Source of the DNA: JAFEBO01 sp036392375
GTDB taxonomy: Bacteria; Planctomycetota; Phycisphaerae; Phycisphaerales; UBA1924
Length of the DNA stretch: 64,000 nt
Direction: 5' to 3'
Assembly: GCA_036392375.1 (NCBI GenBank)
Contig: DASVYC010000036.1
Span: 54,761-118,760, forward strand
Below the pieces are notes generated by a model. It was not told the DNA's origin, did no database searches, and saw only the letters and a program-made list of their open reading frames with translations. A program made the position numbers and the translations under genes. How positions within the stretch are numbered: position 1 is the stretch's first letter; every line of letters begins with the position of its first letter. Below, one piece after another: positions 19,708 through 27,646 of the stretch.

Positions 19708-20082
19708 TCAGTCCCTCGACACCCGCTCCATCCGCAGCTTGCCCGTCGGCACGTTGCCGTCCTGCGTCACGCGCAAAACGGTGAGGCCAGGATGGACGTC
19801 CATCTGGGTCGGGTAGCCGGGGTTGCCCAGCGCGTCGACCTGGACGAACAAGCGCCAGCCGTCGGGCACGTTGTAGCGCGAAAGCTCGCCGCGGCTGTTG
19901 GGCGCGATGCGCTGGGTGTCGATGGCATTGGGCTGCCCGCTCCCATCGGCGCGGATGAGCTGGGCCACGACCGGCTGTGCCGTGTCGTTGCGGATGTCGG
20001 CGGTGTAGCCGACGGTGCAACCGGTAAGGGCGAGGAAGGCGGGGATCGAGCAGAAGGCGACGAATCGACGGGCGGAGAGCAT
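19708..20082 (-). CDS. Lipoprotein with beta-sandwich-like domain, 124 residues
   Basis: The ATG at 20082 gives a short basic N-terminus, a hydrophobic run and the lipobox LTGC (Cys22). The mature part of about 100 residues alternates hydrophobic and polar residues (YTADIRNDTAQPVVAQLI, GWRLFVQVDALG, LTVLRVTQDG), suggesting a small beta-sandwich. It converges on the transporter gene of the T6SS-like operon, 89 bases away. TssJ, the outer-membrane lipoprotein of type VI complexes, is also a small beta-sandwich lipoprotein, but I see no specific TssJ motif, so that link is only a hypothesis. Confidence 0.65.
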   Translation of the reverse strand: MLSARRFVAFCSIPAFLALTGCTVGYTADIRNDTAQPVVAQLIRADGSGQPNAIDTQRIAPNSRGELSRYNVPDGWRLFVQVDALGNPGYPTQMDVHPGLTVLRVTQDGNVPTGKLRMERVSRD

Positions 20083-20203
20083 CTCGGAACTCCAGAAGGC
20101 GCGCTCTGACGGGCGCGGGGAATGATAGCGAGCACTAACAGCGTGCGGGTTCAGACCCCGTTCGCTCACTGGCGGGGCTCACAAAGGCGTGCCAGCCCGA
20201 AAG

Positions 20204-20232
20204 AAAAAGCCCCCCGCGTCGCGGAGGGCTTT
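20204..20232 (-). terminator. Rho-independent terminator of atpD
   Basis: On the minus strand, AAAGCCCTCCGCG-A-CGCGGGGGGCTTTTT forms a strong hairpin followed by five T residues, about 30 bases past the atpD stop. Confidence 0.85.
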
Positions 20233-20263
20233 GGTGTTTCGCTGATGCCTGATGCCTCGGGCT

Positions 20264-21703
20264 TTAGCCCGCCGCCATCTTCGCGGCCTTGGCCTTGGCG
20301 TCCTCGAGCGTGCCGACGTACATGAACGCACCCTCGGGGAGGCTGTCGCCCTCGCCGTTGCACAGACGCTCGAAGCTGTCGATCGTCTGATCCAGGCCCG
20401 AGTCCACGCCCTTGAAGCCGGTGAACTGCTCGGCGACGTGGAACGGCTGCGACAGGAAGCGCTCGATCTTGCGGGCGCGGCTCACGGTCTGCTTGTCCTC
20501 TTCGCTCAGTTCATCGACGCCCAGAATGGCGATGATGTCCTGGAGGTCCTTGTACCGCTGCAGGATGCGCTGCACACGCATCGCGACGCGGTAGTGGCGC
20601 TCGCCGAGGATGTCGGCCGAGAGGATTCGGCTGGTCGAGGCCAGCGGATCGACGGCGGGGTAGATGCCCTTCTCGGCGATGCCGCGGCTGAGAACGATGA
20701 ACGCGTCCAGGTGGCTGAACGCCGTCGCGGGGGCCGGGTCGGTCAGGTCGTCGGCGGGCACGTAAATGGCCTGCACCGAGGTGATGGCGCCCTTCGCGGT
20801 CGAGGTGATGCGCTCCTGCAGCTCACCCATCTCGGTCGAGAGGGTGGGCTGGTAACCCACGGCGCTGGGCATGCGGCCGAGCAGAGCCGACACTTCCGAA
20901 CCCGCCTGGGTGAAGCGGAAGACGTTGTCCACGAACATCAGGGTTTCCTTGCCCGACGCGTCGCGGAACTCCTCGGCCATGGTCAGCGCCGACAGCGCGA
21001 CGCGGAGACGCGAGCCCGGCGGCTCGTTCATCTGGCCGAACACCATCGCCACCTTGTCCAGAACGTGAGCCGTCTTGCCGTTCTCGTCGGTGTAGGCGGC
21101 TTCCTTCATTTCACGCCAGAGGTCGTTGCCCTCGCGGGTGCGCTCGCCGACGCCGGCGAACACCGAGTAGCCACCGAAGTTCTTGGCGACGCGGGCGATC
21201 ATCTCCTGGATGACGACGGTCTTGCCGACGCCTGCACCACCGAACAGACCGATCTTGCCGCCGCGGACGAACGGGCAGAGCAGGTCGATGACCTTGATGC
21301 CGGTGGCGAGGATCTCGGTCTTGGGGTTGAGGTCGGCGAACTCCGGCGGGTCCTTGTGGATCGGAGAGCGCTTGGCGTTCTCGGGGGCGGGGAGCTTGTC
21401 GATCGGGTGGCCGAGGAGATTGAAGACGCGGCCGAGCACCTGCTCGCCGACCGGGACGCTCACGGGGCCGCCGGTGTCGGTGCAGGCCATGCCACGCCGG
21501 AGGCCGTCGGTCGAGCCGAGAGCCACGGCGCGAACGCGTCCGCCGCCGAGGTGCTGCTGCACCTCGCCGACGAGGTACAGGTCGCCGGCCTTGGTCTGAG
21601 CCTTGATCTCGAGCGCGTTGTAAATCTCGGGGAGCTGGTCGTCGGGGAACTGAGCGTCGAAGGTCGAACCGATGACTTGGGTGATCGTGCCGTTGGTGGC
21701 CAT
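20264..21703 (-). CDS. atpD: F-type ATP synthase subunit beta
   Basis: A 479-residue catalytic subunit of the F1 head, which makes ATP from the proton or sodium gradient. Walker A GGAGVGKT lies at 155-162, GERTREGND at 186-194, and the TLSTEMGELQERI and NVFRFTQAGSEVSALLGRMPSAVGYQPTL-type segment that contacts the rotor follows. Length and motifs are those of a bona fide beta subunit, not a paralogue such as FliI. The ATG at 21703 has GAGGAG upstream. It is alone: the genes on either side are not ATP synthase genes, and atpC does not follow, since a terminator lies directly downstream. Confidence 0.96.
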   Translation of the reverse strand: MATNGTITQVIGSTFDAQFPDDQLPEIYNALEIKAQTKAGDLYLVGEVQQHLGGGRVRAVALGSTDGLRRGMACTDTGGPVSVPVGEQVLGRVFNLLGHPIDKLPAPENAKRSPIHKDPPEFADLNPKTEILATGIKVIDLLCPFVRGGKIGLFGGAGVGKTVVIQEMIARVAKNFGGYSVFAGVGERTREGNDLWREMKEAAYTDENGKTAHVLDKVAMVFGQMNEPPGSRLRVALSALTMAEEFRDASGKETLMFVDNVFRFTQAGSEVSALLGRMPSAVGYQPTLSTEMGELQERITSTAKGAITSVQAIYVPADDLTDPAPATAFSHLDAFIVLSRGIAEKGIYPAVDPLASTSRILSADILGERHYRVAMRVQRILQRYKDLQDIIAILGVDELSEEDKQTVSRARKIERFLSQPFHVAEQFTGFKGVDSGLDQTIDSFERLCNGEGDSLPEGAFMYVGTLEDAKAKAAKMAAG

Positions 21704-21961
21704 GAAGACTCCTCGCAGGACCGTTTGAACCCGTTTCCGGCCCGCCGTGGAGCGGGAAAAGGGGGAGGCAAGGATAGCGCGCCGAACCGGTTTCGGGAAG
21801 GCGGCGCGATGCCGAATCCGGCTCCCAGACGCCACCCAAATGCCGGCTCCCAAGGGCTCGCGGCACCGGGGTTTGCGACGGGCACTTGGCGGGGATTCGC
21901 GGGGCCCCAAGGGCCGCGGCTGCGTTTTCAGAGGCGTCGACGCGAGCAAGCGACTCTGTGG

Positions 21962-23035
21962 TCAGGGCGAGCCAGCAGGGCTGAACCGCGTCCCATTAAA
22001 CCTGCGCACGCCGCGGAACGTCCCGAACCACAGCGTCCCCGACGCGTCCTCGTGGATCGATGAGACCGAATCCACGGGCAGCCCGTCGGCGGTTGTGAAG
22101 TTCTGGAGTCTGTCGCCATCCAATCGCCACACGCCCGAGTCGAACGCGCCGATCCACAGGGTGCCGTGACGATCGCTCGTGATCGCGTGCGGATCCGCGA
22201 TGGTGCCGGGTTGCCGGATGAGCGCCCCTTGCAGCCAGGTGAGATTGGAGACTTTCCTCTCAACGCCGAAGTTCACGAGCGTCGTGCCGTCGAAGCGGAA
22301 GAGGCCGACGCCGCTGTTGCCGAACCAGGCATGGCCCTTCTCATCGACGAAGATCGCCCGCACCGCGGCCTTGTCGAGATCGTGCTCGCGGAACCACCGC
22401 GCCGACTTCCCGTCGAGGCGGCAGACGCCTCGGCTGGCAGTGCCCATCCAAATGACGCCCGTTCGATCGCGGTGCACGGTGTAGACGTCGTACGGCATGA
22501 GCGATTGGTATGCGTTCCTCTCCGTGCGGTCGGCTTCGTTAATCGGCAGCGGGAGGAATCGGAGCTCGCCAGCCTCTGCGACCGCTGCGCCGGGGCCGGC
22601 GGGGAAGAAGAGCGCGTCCGGGCCTGGCGGACGCATCTCGAACGCGTCATCGCCCGTCGGCGCCGCCGTCGGCACGGTGGCCCGCGTAAACGTCGTGCCG
22701 TCGAACGTGCACAGGCCGTCGCGGCTGGTGATCCAGAGCTTGCCCTCCGCGTCGACATCGATCGTGCGGACGAAGTTGCTCGGCAGGCCTTCCTTCTCGG
22801 TGAAGAAGGTGAAGGCGTGTCCGTCGTAGCGAACAAGGCCCTCGCCGTCGGTGCCGAACCACATCTGCCCCTTGGCGTCCTGCGCGATCGCACGCACGTG
22901 GGAGGTGAGGGCGTTGGACGACCGTGCGCTCGCCGCGGGCTCGGCAGAGCCGGTGCTCATCGCCGCGAGTGGGTCGATGGCGGGCATCAAGCCGAGTGCA
23001 AGGAGTGTGACGCCGCGGATCAGGCAACGCTGCAT
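21962..23035 (-). CDS. Exported Reg_prop (two-component-type) beta-propeller protein
   Basis: A 357-residue protein with an N-terminal signal (LIRGVTLLALGLMPAI) and at least six blades of the form G-x-(L/M)W-(F/I)-G/T with an NALTSHVRAIAQDAKGQMWFG-like start, for example GKLWITSRDGLCTFDG, GVIWMGTASRGVCRLDG, GHAWFGNSGVGLFRFDG and GTLWIGAFDSGVWRLDG. These are Reg_prop repeats, usually the periplasmic sensor of hybrid histidine kinases, but here without membrane anchor, kinase or regulator. It is therefore a free periplasmic or secreted propeller. The start at 23035 is preceded by GGAGAGGA. Its ligand is unknown. Confidence 0.75.
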   Translation of the reverse strand: MQRCLIRGVTLLALGLMPAIDPLAAMSTGSAEPAASARSSNALTSHVRAIAQDAKGQMWFGTDGEGLVRYDGHAFTFFTEKEGLPSNFVRTIDVDAEGKLWITSRDGLCTFDGTTFTRATVPTAAPTGDDAFEMRPPGPDALFFPAGPGAAVAEAGELRFLPLPINEADRTERNAYQSLMPYDVYTVHRDRTGVIWMGTASRGVCRLDGKSARWFREHDLDKAAVRAIFVDEKGHAWFGNSGVGLFRFDGTTLVNFGVERKVSNLTWLQGALIRQPGTIADPHAITSDRHGTLWIGAFDSGVWRLDGDRLQNFTTADGLPVDSVSSIHEDASGTLWFGTFRGVRRFNGTRFSPAGSP

Positions 23036-23236
23036 GCAGAGTCCTCTCCCGCGGGGTGTGGGCTGCGTCAGACTTGAAGCGCGGCGGCGCCGAGAACGTT
23101 CATCGGCACCCCCTACCACCCCAGATCGGGCCCGCCGCGACGGCCACGGACGTGGTGAAGGCGGCAATTCCCCGTCACGATGTGGCGTTGCCAGCATCGC
23201 ATTCTCGCGTCATTTGCCGTACCTCTGGAGATCACC

Positions 23237-23980
23237 ATGCCCTCGACCTCGATGCTCGCCCTGACCGCCGGACTTTGCCTCCTCACCTCGGCCGATCCCG
23301 CGCCGACAACTCCCGCGAGCGGCACCAAGCCCGCGGCCAGCTCGCCGGCCAAGCCCGAGCCGTCCAAGAGCGAACCCGCCAAGGCCAAGAACGCCGGCCC
23401 CGGTCCCGTCATCGCCTCCACCGGTGTGCTCGACCGCGCCAAAAAGGTCGGCGACAAGGCTCCCGACTTCAAGCTCCCCGATGCCCAAGGCGGCGAGTTC
23501 GACATGAAGCAAGCCCGCGCCAAAGGCCCCGTCATCGTCACCTGGTTCCGCGGCGAGTGGTGTCCCTTCTGCAACAAGCAACTCGTCGGCATGCAGGAAC
23601 GCCTCAAGGAGTTCGAGGCCGCGGGCGCGACCGTCGTCGCGATCAGCCCGCAGACGATGGAGCACTCCGAGGCGACGGCGACCAAGGACAAGGTCACGTT
23701 CCACATGCTCAGCGACGAGGGGTTCAAGGTCGGCGAGTCGTTCGGCGTGCGCTACGAGATGCCGCCGGAGATGAAGGAACAACTCAAGAAGTACAACCTC
23801 GATCTCACCAAGTACAACGGCGGCACGCCCGGCGAGGACGGCGACGAGCTGCCGCTGACGGCGACGTACATCGTCGATCAGGAAGGCACCATCAGGTACG
23901 CGTTCCTCGATCCCGACTACACCAAGCGTGCCTCGCCCGATGAATTGCTGAAGGCTCTTGAGCAGATCAAGAAGAAGTAG
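23237..23980 (+). CDS. Exported peroxiredoxin-like AhpC/TSA protein
   Basis: 247 residues from the ATG at 23237, which has GGAG upstream. A signal-like N-terminus (MLALTAGLCLLTSA) and a Lys/Pro/Ser linker precede the thioredoxin-fold domain, which begins VGDKAPDFKLPDAQGGEF. The active site GEWCPFCNKQL has Cys109 and Cys112 in a CxxC, as in thioredoxin-like peroxiredoxins of the AhpC/TSA superfamily; IVDQEGTIRYAF is the usual late strand. It probably reduces peroxides or disulfides in the periplasm. Monocistronic, in front of the YdeI-like gene. Confidence 0.8.
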   Translation: MPSTSMLALTAGLCLLTSADPAPTTPASGTKPAASSPAKPEPSKSEPAKAKNAGPGPVIASTGVLDRAKKVGDKAPDFKLPDAQGGEFDMKQARAKGPVIVTWFRGEWCPFCNKQLVGMQERLKEFEAAGATVVAISPQTMEHSEATATKDKVTFHMLSDEGFKVGESFGVRYEMPPEMKEQLKKYNLDLTKYNGGTPGEDGDELPLTATYIVDQEGTIRYAFLDPDYTKRASPDELLKALEQIKKK

Positions 23981-24145
23981 TTCCCCGCCTCGACGAGCTC
24001 GACGAGCCCGGAGCGCGAGCGAGCGTGCAATCAACGGACGCCGCCGCGTGACCGGCGGGTCCAGCGGCGGGAACGCTCCGGCCACCAACGAGTCACTGCT
24101 TGGTTCCGAGGAGCCAAGCAGTGGCAGCCATGCAGAGGAATGCGG

Positions 24146-24151
24146 TAGCAT
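24146..24151 (+). promoter_or_regulatory. -10-like TAGCAT placed for a leaderless transcript
   Basis: TAGCAT is followed by six bases and then the ATG at 24158. A transcription start six to seven bases after a -10 box would fall on the start codon. No -35 is clear. Confidence 0.4.
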
Positions 24152-24157
24152 GCTCTC

Positions 24158-24634
24158 ATGCCCGCACGCACCTTCATCACCACGATCTTCCAGGACGACG
24201 GCACCACGATGACCGGGATCAAGCTGCCGTTTGATCCCAAGGAAGTCTTCGGCAAGGTCCGTGCGCCGGTCGTGGTGTCGATCGGTGCGCACGCGTACCG
24301 GTCCACCGTGTTCCGGATGGGCGGCTGCGACTGGGTACCGATGCGCCGCTCGCACCGCGAGGCCGCGGGTGTGAAGGCCGGGCAACGCGTGAAGGTCACG
24401 CTCGCGAGCGACGACACACCGAGGGTTGTGAAGACGCCGCCGGACCTGGGCAAGGCGCTGCGAGCCGCGGGTCTGCTCGCGGCGTTCAAGAAAATGTCCT
24501 ACACGCACCAGCGCGAGCACGTCGAGGCGGTGCTGGACGCCAAGAAGCCCGAGACGCGTGAGCGGCGGATTGCCGCGTGTGTTGCGATGGTTCGGGCCAA
24601 GGCCAAGCCGGGTCGGGTGGCCGCGACCGACTGA
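24158..24634 (+). CDS. DUF1905/YdeI-like (OmpD-associated type) protein
   Basis: A 158-residue protein with an N-terminal DUF1905 beta-barrel (FGKVRAPVVVSIGAHAYRSTVFRMGG) and a C-terminal helical YdeI/OmdA-like domain (DLGKALRAAGLLAAFKKMSYTHQREHVEAVLDAKKPETRERRI, where YTHQREHVEAV is the conserved signature). YdeI-like proteins are associated with resistance to cationic peptides in enteric bacteria; the biochemical role is unknown. A TAGCAT -10-like box ends six bases before the ATG and there is no ribosome-binding site, so a leaderless mRNA is likely. Confidence 0.8.
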   Translation: MPARTFITTIFQDDGTTMTGIKLPFDPKEVFGKVRAPVVVSIGAHAYRSTVFRMGGCDWVPMRRSHREAAGVKAGQRVKVTLASDDTPRVVKTPPDLGKALRAAGLLAAFKKMSYTHQREHVEAVLDAKKPETRERRIAACVAMVRAKAKPGRVAATD

Positions 24635-24638
24635 TACA
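24633..24638 (+). promoter_or_regulatory. -10-like TACACT placed for a leaderless transcript
   Basis: TACACT lies eight bases before the ATG of the first kinase-TPR gene (24647) and overlaps the TGA stop of the upstream gene. No Shine-Dalgarno sequence is present. Confidence 0.4.
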
Positions 24639-24646
24639 CTCGCGCG

Positions 24647-27583
24647 ATGGACGAGTTCGAGACATCCCGGCCGACCGCCGACAAGTCGGGGTCCAGTGCC
24701 GCGCGCGGGGAGCAACCCACGCGGGCCGAGTCGTGGACGACGCACCCGAGCGCGTCGATACCCAAGCCCGGCGACCGGGTCGGTCCCTACACGCTGCTCG
24801 AACTCATCGGGGAGGGCGGCTTCGGCACCGTTTGGCTCGCGGAACGACGCGAACCGATGGTGCAGCGGGTGGCGATGAAGATCATCAAGCCCGGGATGGA
24901 TTCCCGCGCCGTGGTGGCTCGCTTCGAGCAGGAGCGCCAGACGTTGGCCCTCATGGATCATCCCGGCGTCGCGTCGGTGTTTGACGGCGGGGTCACCGAT
25001 CGCGGGTTGCCCTACTTCGTTATGGAGTACGTACCGGGAAAACCGATCACGGAGTTCTGCGACCGGCAACGCTCCACCATCATCCAACGCCTTCGCCTCC
25101 TGATCGCGGTCTGCGACGCGGTGCACCACGCCCACATCAAGGGCATCATCCACAGAGACCTCAAGCCCAGCAACATCCTCGTGCAGATCGTCGACCACCG
25201 CCCACTCGTCAAGGTGATCGACTTCGGCATCGCCAAGGCGCTGGTGTCCGACCCCGATCGCACCCACGCAACATCAGACGGCGCGATGATCGGGACACCC
25301 GCGTATATGAGCCCCGAGCAGGCCGACGGCAGGCTGGACATCGATGTCCGAGCCGATGTCTATTCGCTCGGCATCCTCCTCTATGAGCTGCTCGTCGGCT
25401 CGGTGCCGTTCGACCCGGCCGAGTTGCGACGTCTCGGGCTCGTCGAAATGCAGCGGGTCATCCGCGAGTCAGTTCCGCCTCGACCGAGCGCCCGCCTCAT
25501 GCCCGGCGATGCGCCGGCCGATGCCGCAGCGGACAACCGAGGCCTTGCCACAAAGGCGCTCGCGCGAATGCTGCGACGCGAGCTCGAATGGATTCCCCTC
25601 AAGGCGATCCGCAAGGAGCGTGAACGCCGATACGAGAGCGCCGCCGCCCTCGCCGAGGACATCCGCCGGTATCTGAGGGGCCGCCCCATGGCCGCCGGTC
25701 CGGATTCGACCGCGTATCTCGTCCGTAAGTTCGTGGGGCGTCATCGCGTCCTGGTCGGCGCGGCCGCCGCGGTCTTCGTAGCGCTGGGAGCGGGATTAAC
25801 TGGCACGATCGCACAAGCTCGCGAGGCCGCTCGACAGCGAGACGCTGCTGAAGCAGCACGCGTTGAAGAGGCTGCCCAACGTGCTCGCGCCGACGAGCGC
25901 GCCGCCCAGCTCAGGCAGGTCACCGAGTTCCAATCCCAGATGCTCAGCCGAATCGACACCGCAAAGGTCGGCACAGACCTGATCGACGACGTGCGCCGCC
26001 GATTCGCCGAGACCCTTGCCCGCTCGAATCTGGCCGAGGCGGAACGATCACGCCTTCAGGACGGGCTCGATGCCGGCCTCGCCCGGGTCAACGCAACCGA
26101 CGTGGCGGCAACGATGATCGACCGCGCTGTGCTACGGCCCGCCGCGGCCGCGATCGATGAACGCTTCGCCAATCAGCCCCTCGTCGACGCCGAGCTGCGC
26201 CAGTCGCTCGCCGATCTCTATGAGTCGATCGGCCTCTACGACGCGGCGCTCCCGCTCCAGCAATCGGCCCTCGAAACCCGCCGCCGCCTGCTCGGCGATG
26301 ATCACCCGGACACCCTTCACTCACTGAACAACGCCGCCTTGCTTCAGCAATCGCGCGGAATGCTCGCCGAGGCGGAGACGCTCTACCGCGAGGCTCTCGA
26401 TCGGCGTCGGCGGATTCTCGGCGATGACCACCGCCTGACCGTCACATCGATCAGCAACCTCGGGCTTGCGCTCCAGGCACGCGGCCAGTTCGCCGAAGCG
26501 CTGACGCTACAGCAGCAAGCCCTCCACAAGCGCCGTCGCATCCTCGGCGACGAGCACCCCGAGACGCTGACCTCCATCAACAACCTCGCCGGGCTCTTCC
26601 AAGCCCAGGGACGCCTCGCCGACGCAGAGCCGCTCTACCGCGAGGCGCTGGAGCAGCGCACGCGCATCCTCGGCCCGGAGCATACCGAGACCCTCATCTC
26701 GATCAGCAACATGGGCTTCTTGCTCCAAGCCGCAGGCCGCCTCGCCGAAGCGGAGCCGTTCTTCCGCGACGCTCTCACCAAGCAGCGGCGAGTCCTGGGC
26801 GACGATCACCCCGACACCTTGCGCACGCTCAGCAACCTCGGTGTCCTGCTCCAGAACCGAGGCCAGCCCGAACTCGCCGAACCCTACGTCCGCGAAGCCT
26901 TGGACAAGCTCCAGCGCTCCCTCGGACCGGACCACCCCAACACGCTCCGAGTCACGAACAATCTCGGCGCCCTCCTGCAGTCCCAGGGCAAGGTCGAGGC
27001 CGCAGAGCCGCACTTCCGCAAATCGCTCGAGGCCCGCCGCCGCGTGCTCGGCGACGAGCACCCCGAGACGCTCGCCGCCATGCACAACCTCGGCAGCATC
27101 CTCCTGCAGCGCGGACTGCTCACCGAGGCCGAGTCGTTGCTTCGCCCGGCTTTGGACATCAGCACCCGCGTGCTCGGAGACTCACACCCCACCTCACTCG
27201 TCTTGGCCGTCGGCCTCGGCCGCTGCCTTGAGCGCCAGAGCCGACATCGGGAGGCCATTGATCTGCTCGGACAGATCGAGCCTCCCGCCCGAGCGGCCTT
27301 CCGCGACGCAAACGCTCGCCGTCTCGCCGATCTGTTGGTCACGCTCGGACGCGCGCGCTTGGCACTCCTAGCAAAGACCGACATCCAAGCTTTCCGCGAG
27401 ATCGCCGATAGCCTGTTGGAGGCTCACGAAATCCTGACCAAAGCCCGAGGCTCGACCCACGCGGACACGATCGATTGCGGGCAGGCGATCGTCGATCTCT
27501 ACACCGCTTGGCACGCCGCCGAGCCGGACGCGGGACACGACGCCAAGGCACTTCAGTGGAAGACCAAGCATCTGCGAGAATGA
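24647..27583 (+). CDS. Membrane Ser/Thr protein kinase with C-terminal TPR array (copy 1)
   Basis: A 978-residue Hanks-type kinase. Gly loop GEGGFGTVW near 54-62, catalytic Lys in VAMKIIKPGMDSR, HRDLKPSN near 168, DFGIAK near 192 and GTPAYMSPEQ, so it should be active. A single membrane helix at about 366-390 (VLVGAAAAVFVALGAGL) puts the C-terminus outside. A coiled segment follows (REAARQRDAAEAARVEEAAQ), then about eight 42-residue TPR_12/kinesin-light-chain repeats (LGDDHPDTLHSLNNAALL type) from about 540 to 880. The kinase domain and membrane region match the next gene closely. It probably phosphorylates cytoplasmic targets in response to an extracytoplasmic partner. Confidence 0.93.
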   Translation: MDEFETSRPTADKSGSSAARGEQPTRAESWTTHPSASIPKPGDRVGPYTLLELIGEGGFGTVWLAERREPMVQRVAMKIIKPGMDSRAVVARFEQERQTLALMDHPGVASVFDGGVTDRGLPYFVMEYVPGKPITEFCDRQRSTIIQRLRLLIAVCDAVHHAHIKGIIHRDLKPSNILVQIVDHRPLVKVIDFGIAKALVSDPDRTHATSDGAMIGTPAYMSPEQADGRLDIDVRADVYSLGILLYELLVGSVPFDPAELRRLGLVEMQRVIRESVPPRPSARLMPGDAPADAAADNRGLATKALARMLRRELEWIPLKAIRKERERRYESAAALAEDIRRYLRGRPMAAGPDSTAYLVRKFVGRHRVLVGAAAAVFVALGAGLTGTIAQAREAARQRDAAEAARVEEAAQRARADERAAQLRQVTEFQSQMLSRIDTAKVGTDLIDDVRRRFAETLARSNLAEAERSRLQDGLDAGLARVNATDVAATMIDRAVLRPAAAAIDERFANQPLVDAELRQSLADLYESIGLYDAALPLQQSALETRRRLLGDDHPDTLHSLNNAALLQQSRGMLAEAETLYREALDRRRRILGDDHRLTVTSISNLGLALQARGQFAEALTLQQQALHKRRRILGDEHPETLTSINNLAGLFQAQGRLADAEPLYREALEQRTRILGPEHTETLISISNMGFLLQAAGRLAEAEPFFRDALTKQRRVLGDDHPDTLRTLSNLGVLLQNRGQPELAEPYVREALDKLQRSLGPDHPNTLRVTNNLGALLQSQGKVEAAEPHFRKSLEARRRVLGDEHPETLAAMHNLGSILLQRGLLTEAESLLRPALDISTRVLGDSHPTSLVLAVGLGRCLERQSRHREAIDLLGQIEPPARAAFRDANARRLADLLVTLGRARLALLAKTDIQAFREIADSLLEAHEILTKARGSTHADTIDCGQAIVDLYTAWHAAEPDAGHDAKALQWKTKHLRE

Positions 27584-27634
27584 CGCTCAGCCGACCACCG
27601 AACCATGGCAATCGTTCCGAAACAGCGAATTCGA

Positions 27635-27640
27635 TAGAAT
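27635..27640 (+). promoter_or_regulatory. -10-like TAGAAT placed for a leaderless transcript
   Basis: TAGAAT ends six bases before the ATG of the second kinase-TPR gene (27647). There is no ribosome-binding site between them. Confidence 0.45.
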
Positions 27641-27646
27641 CAAACT

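Noticed and set aside
20120..20170. tRNA-like T-arm (GCGGG-TTCAGAC-CCCGT followed by an acceptor-like TCGCTCA)
   Set aside because: No matching 5' acceptor, D-arm or anticodon arm within 80 bases on either strand; treated as chance.
20252..22063. 603-residue frame opposite atpD
   Set aside because: Shadow of a certain atpD.
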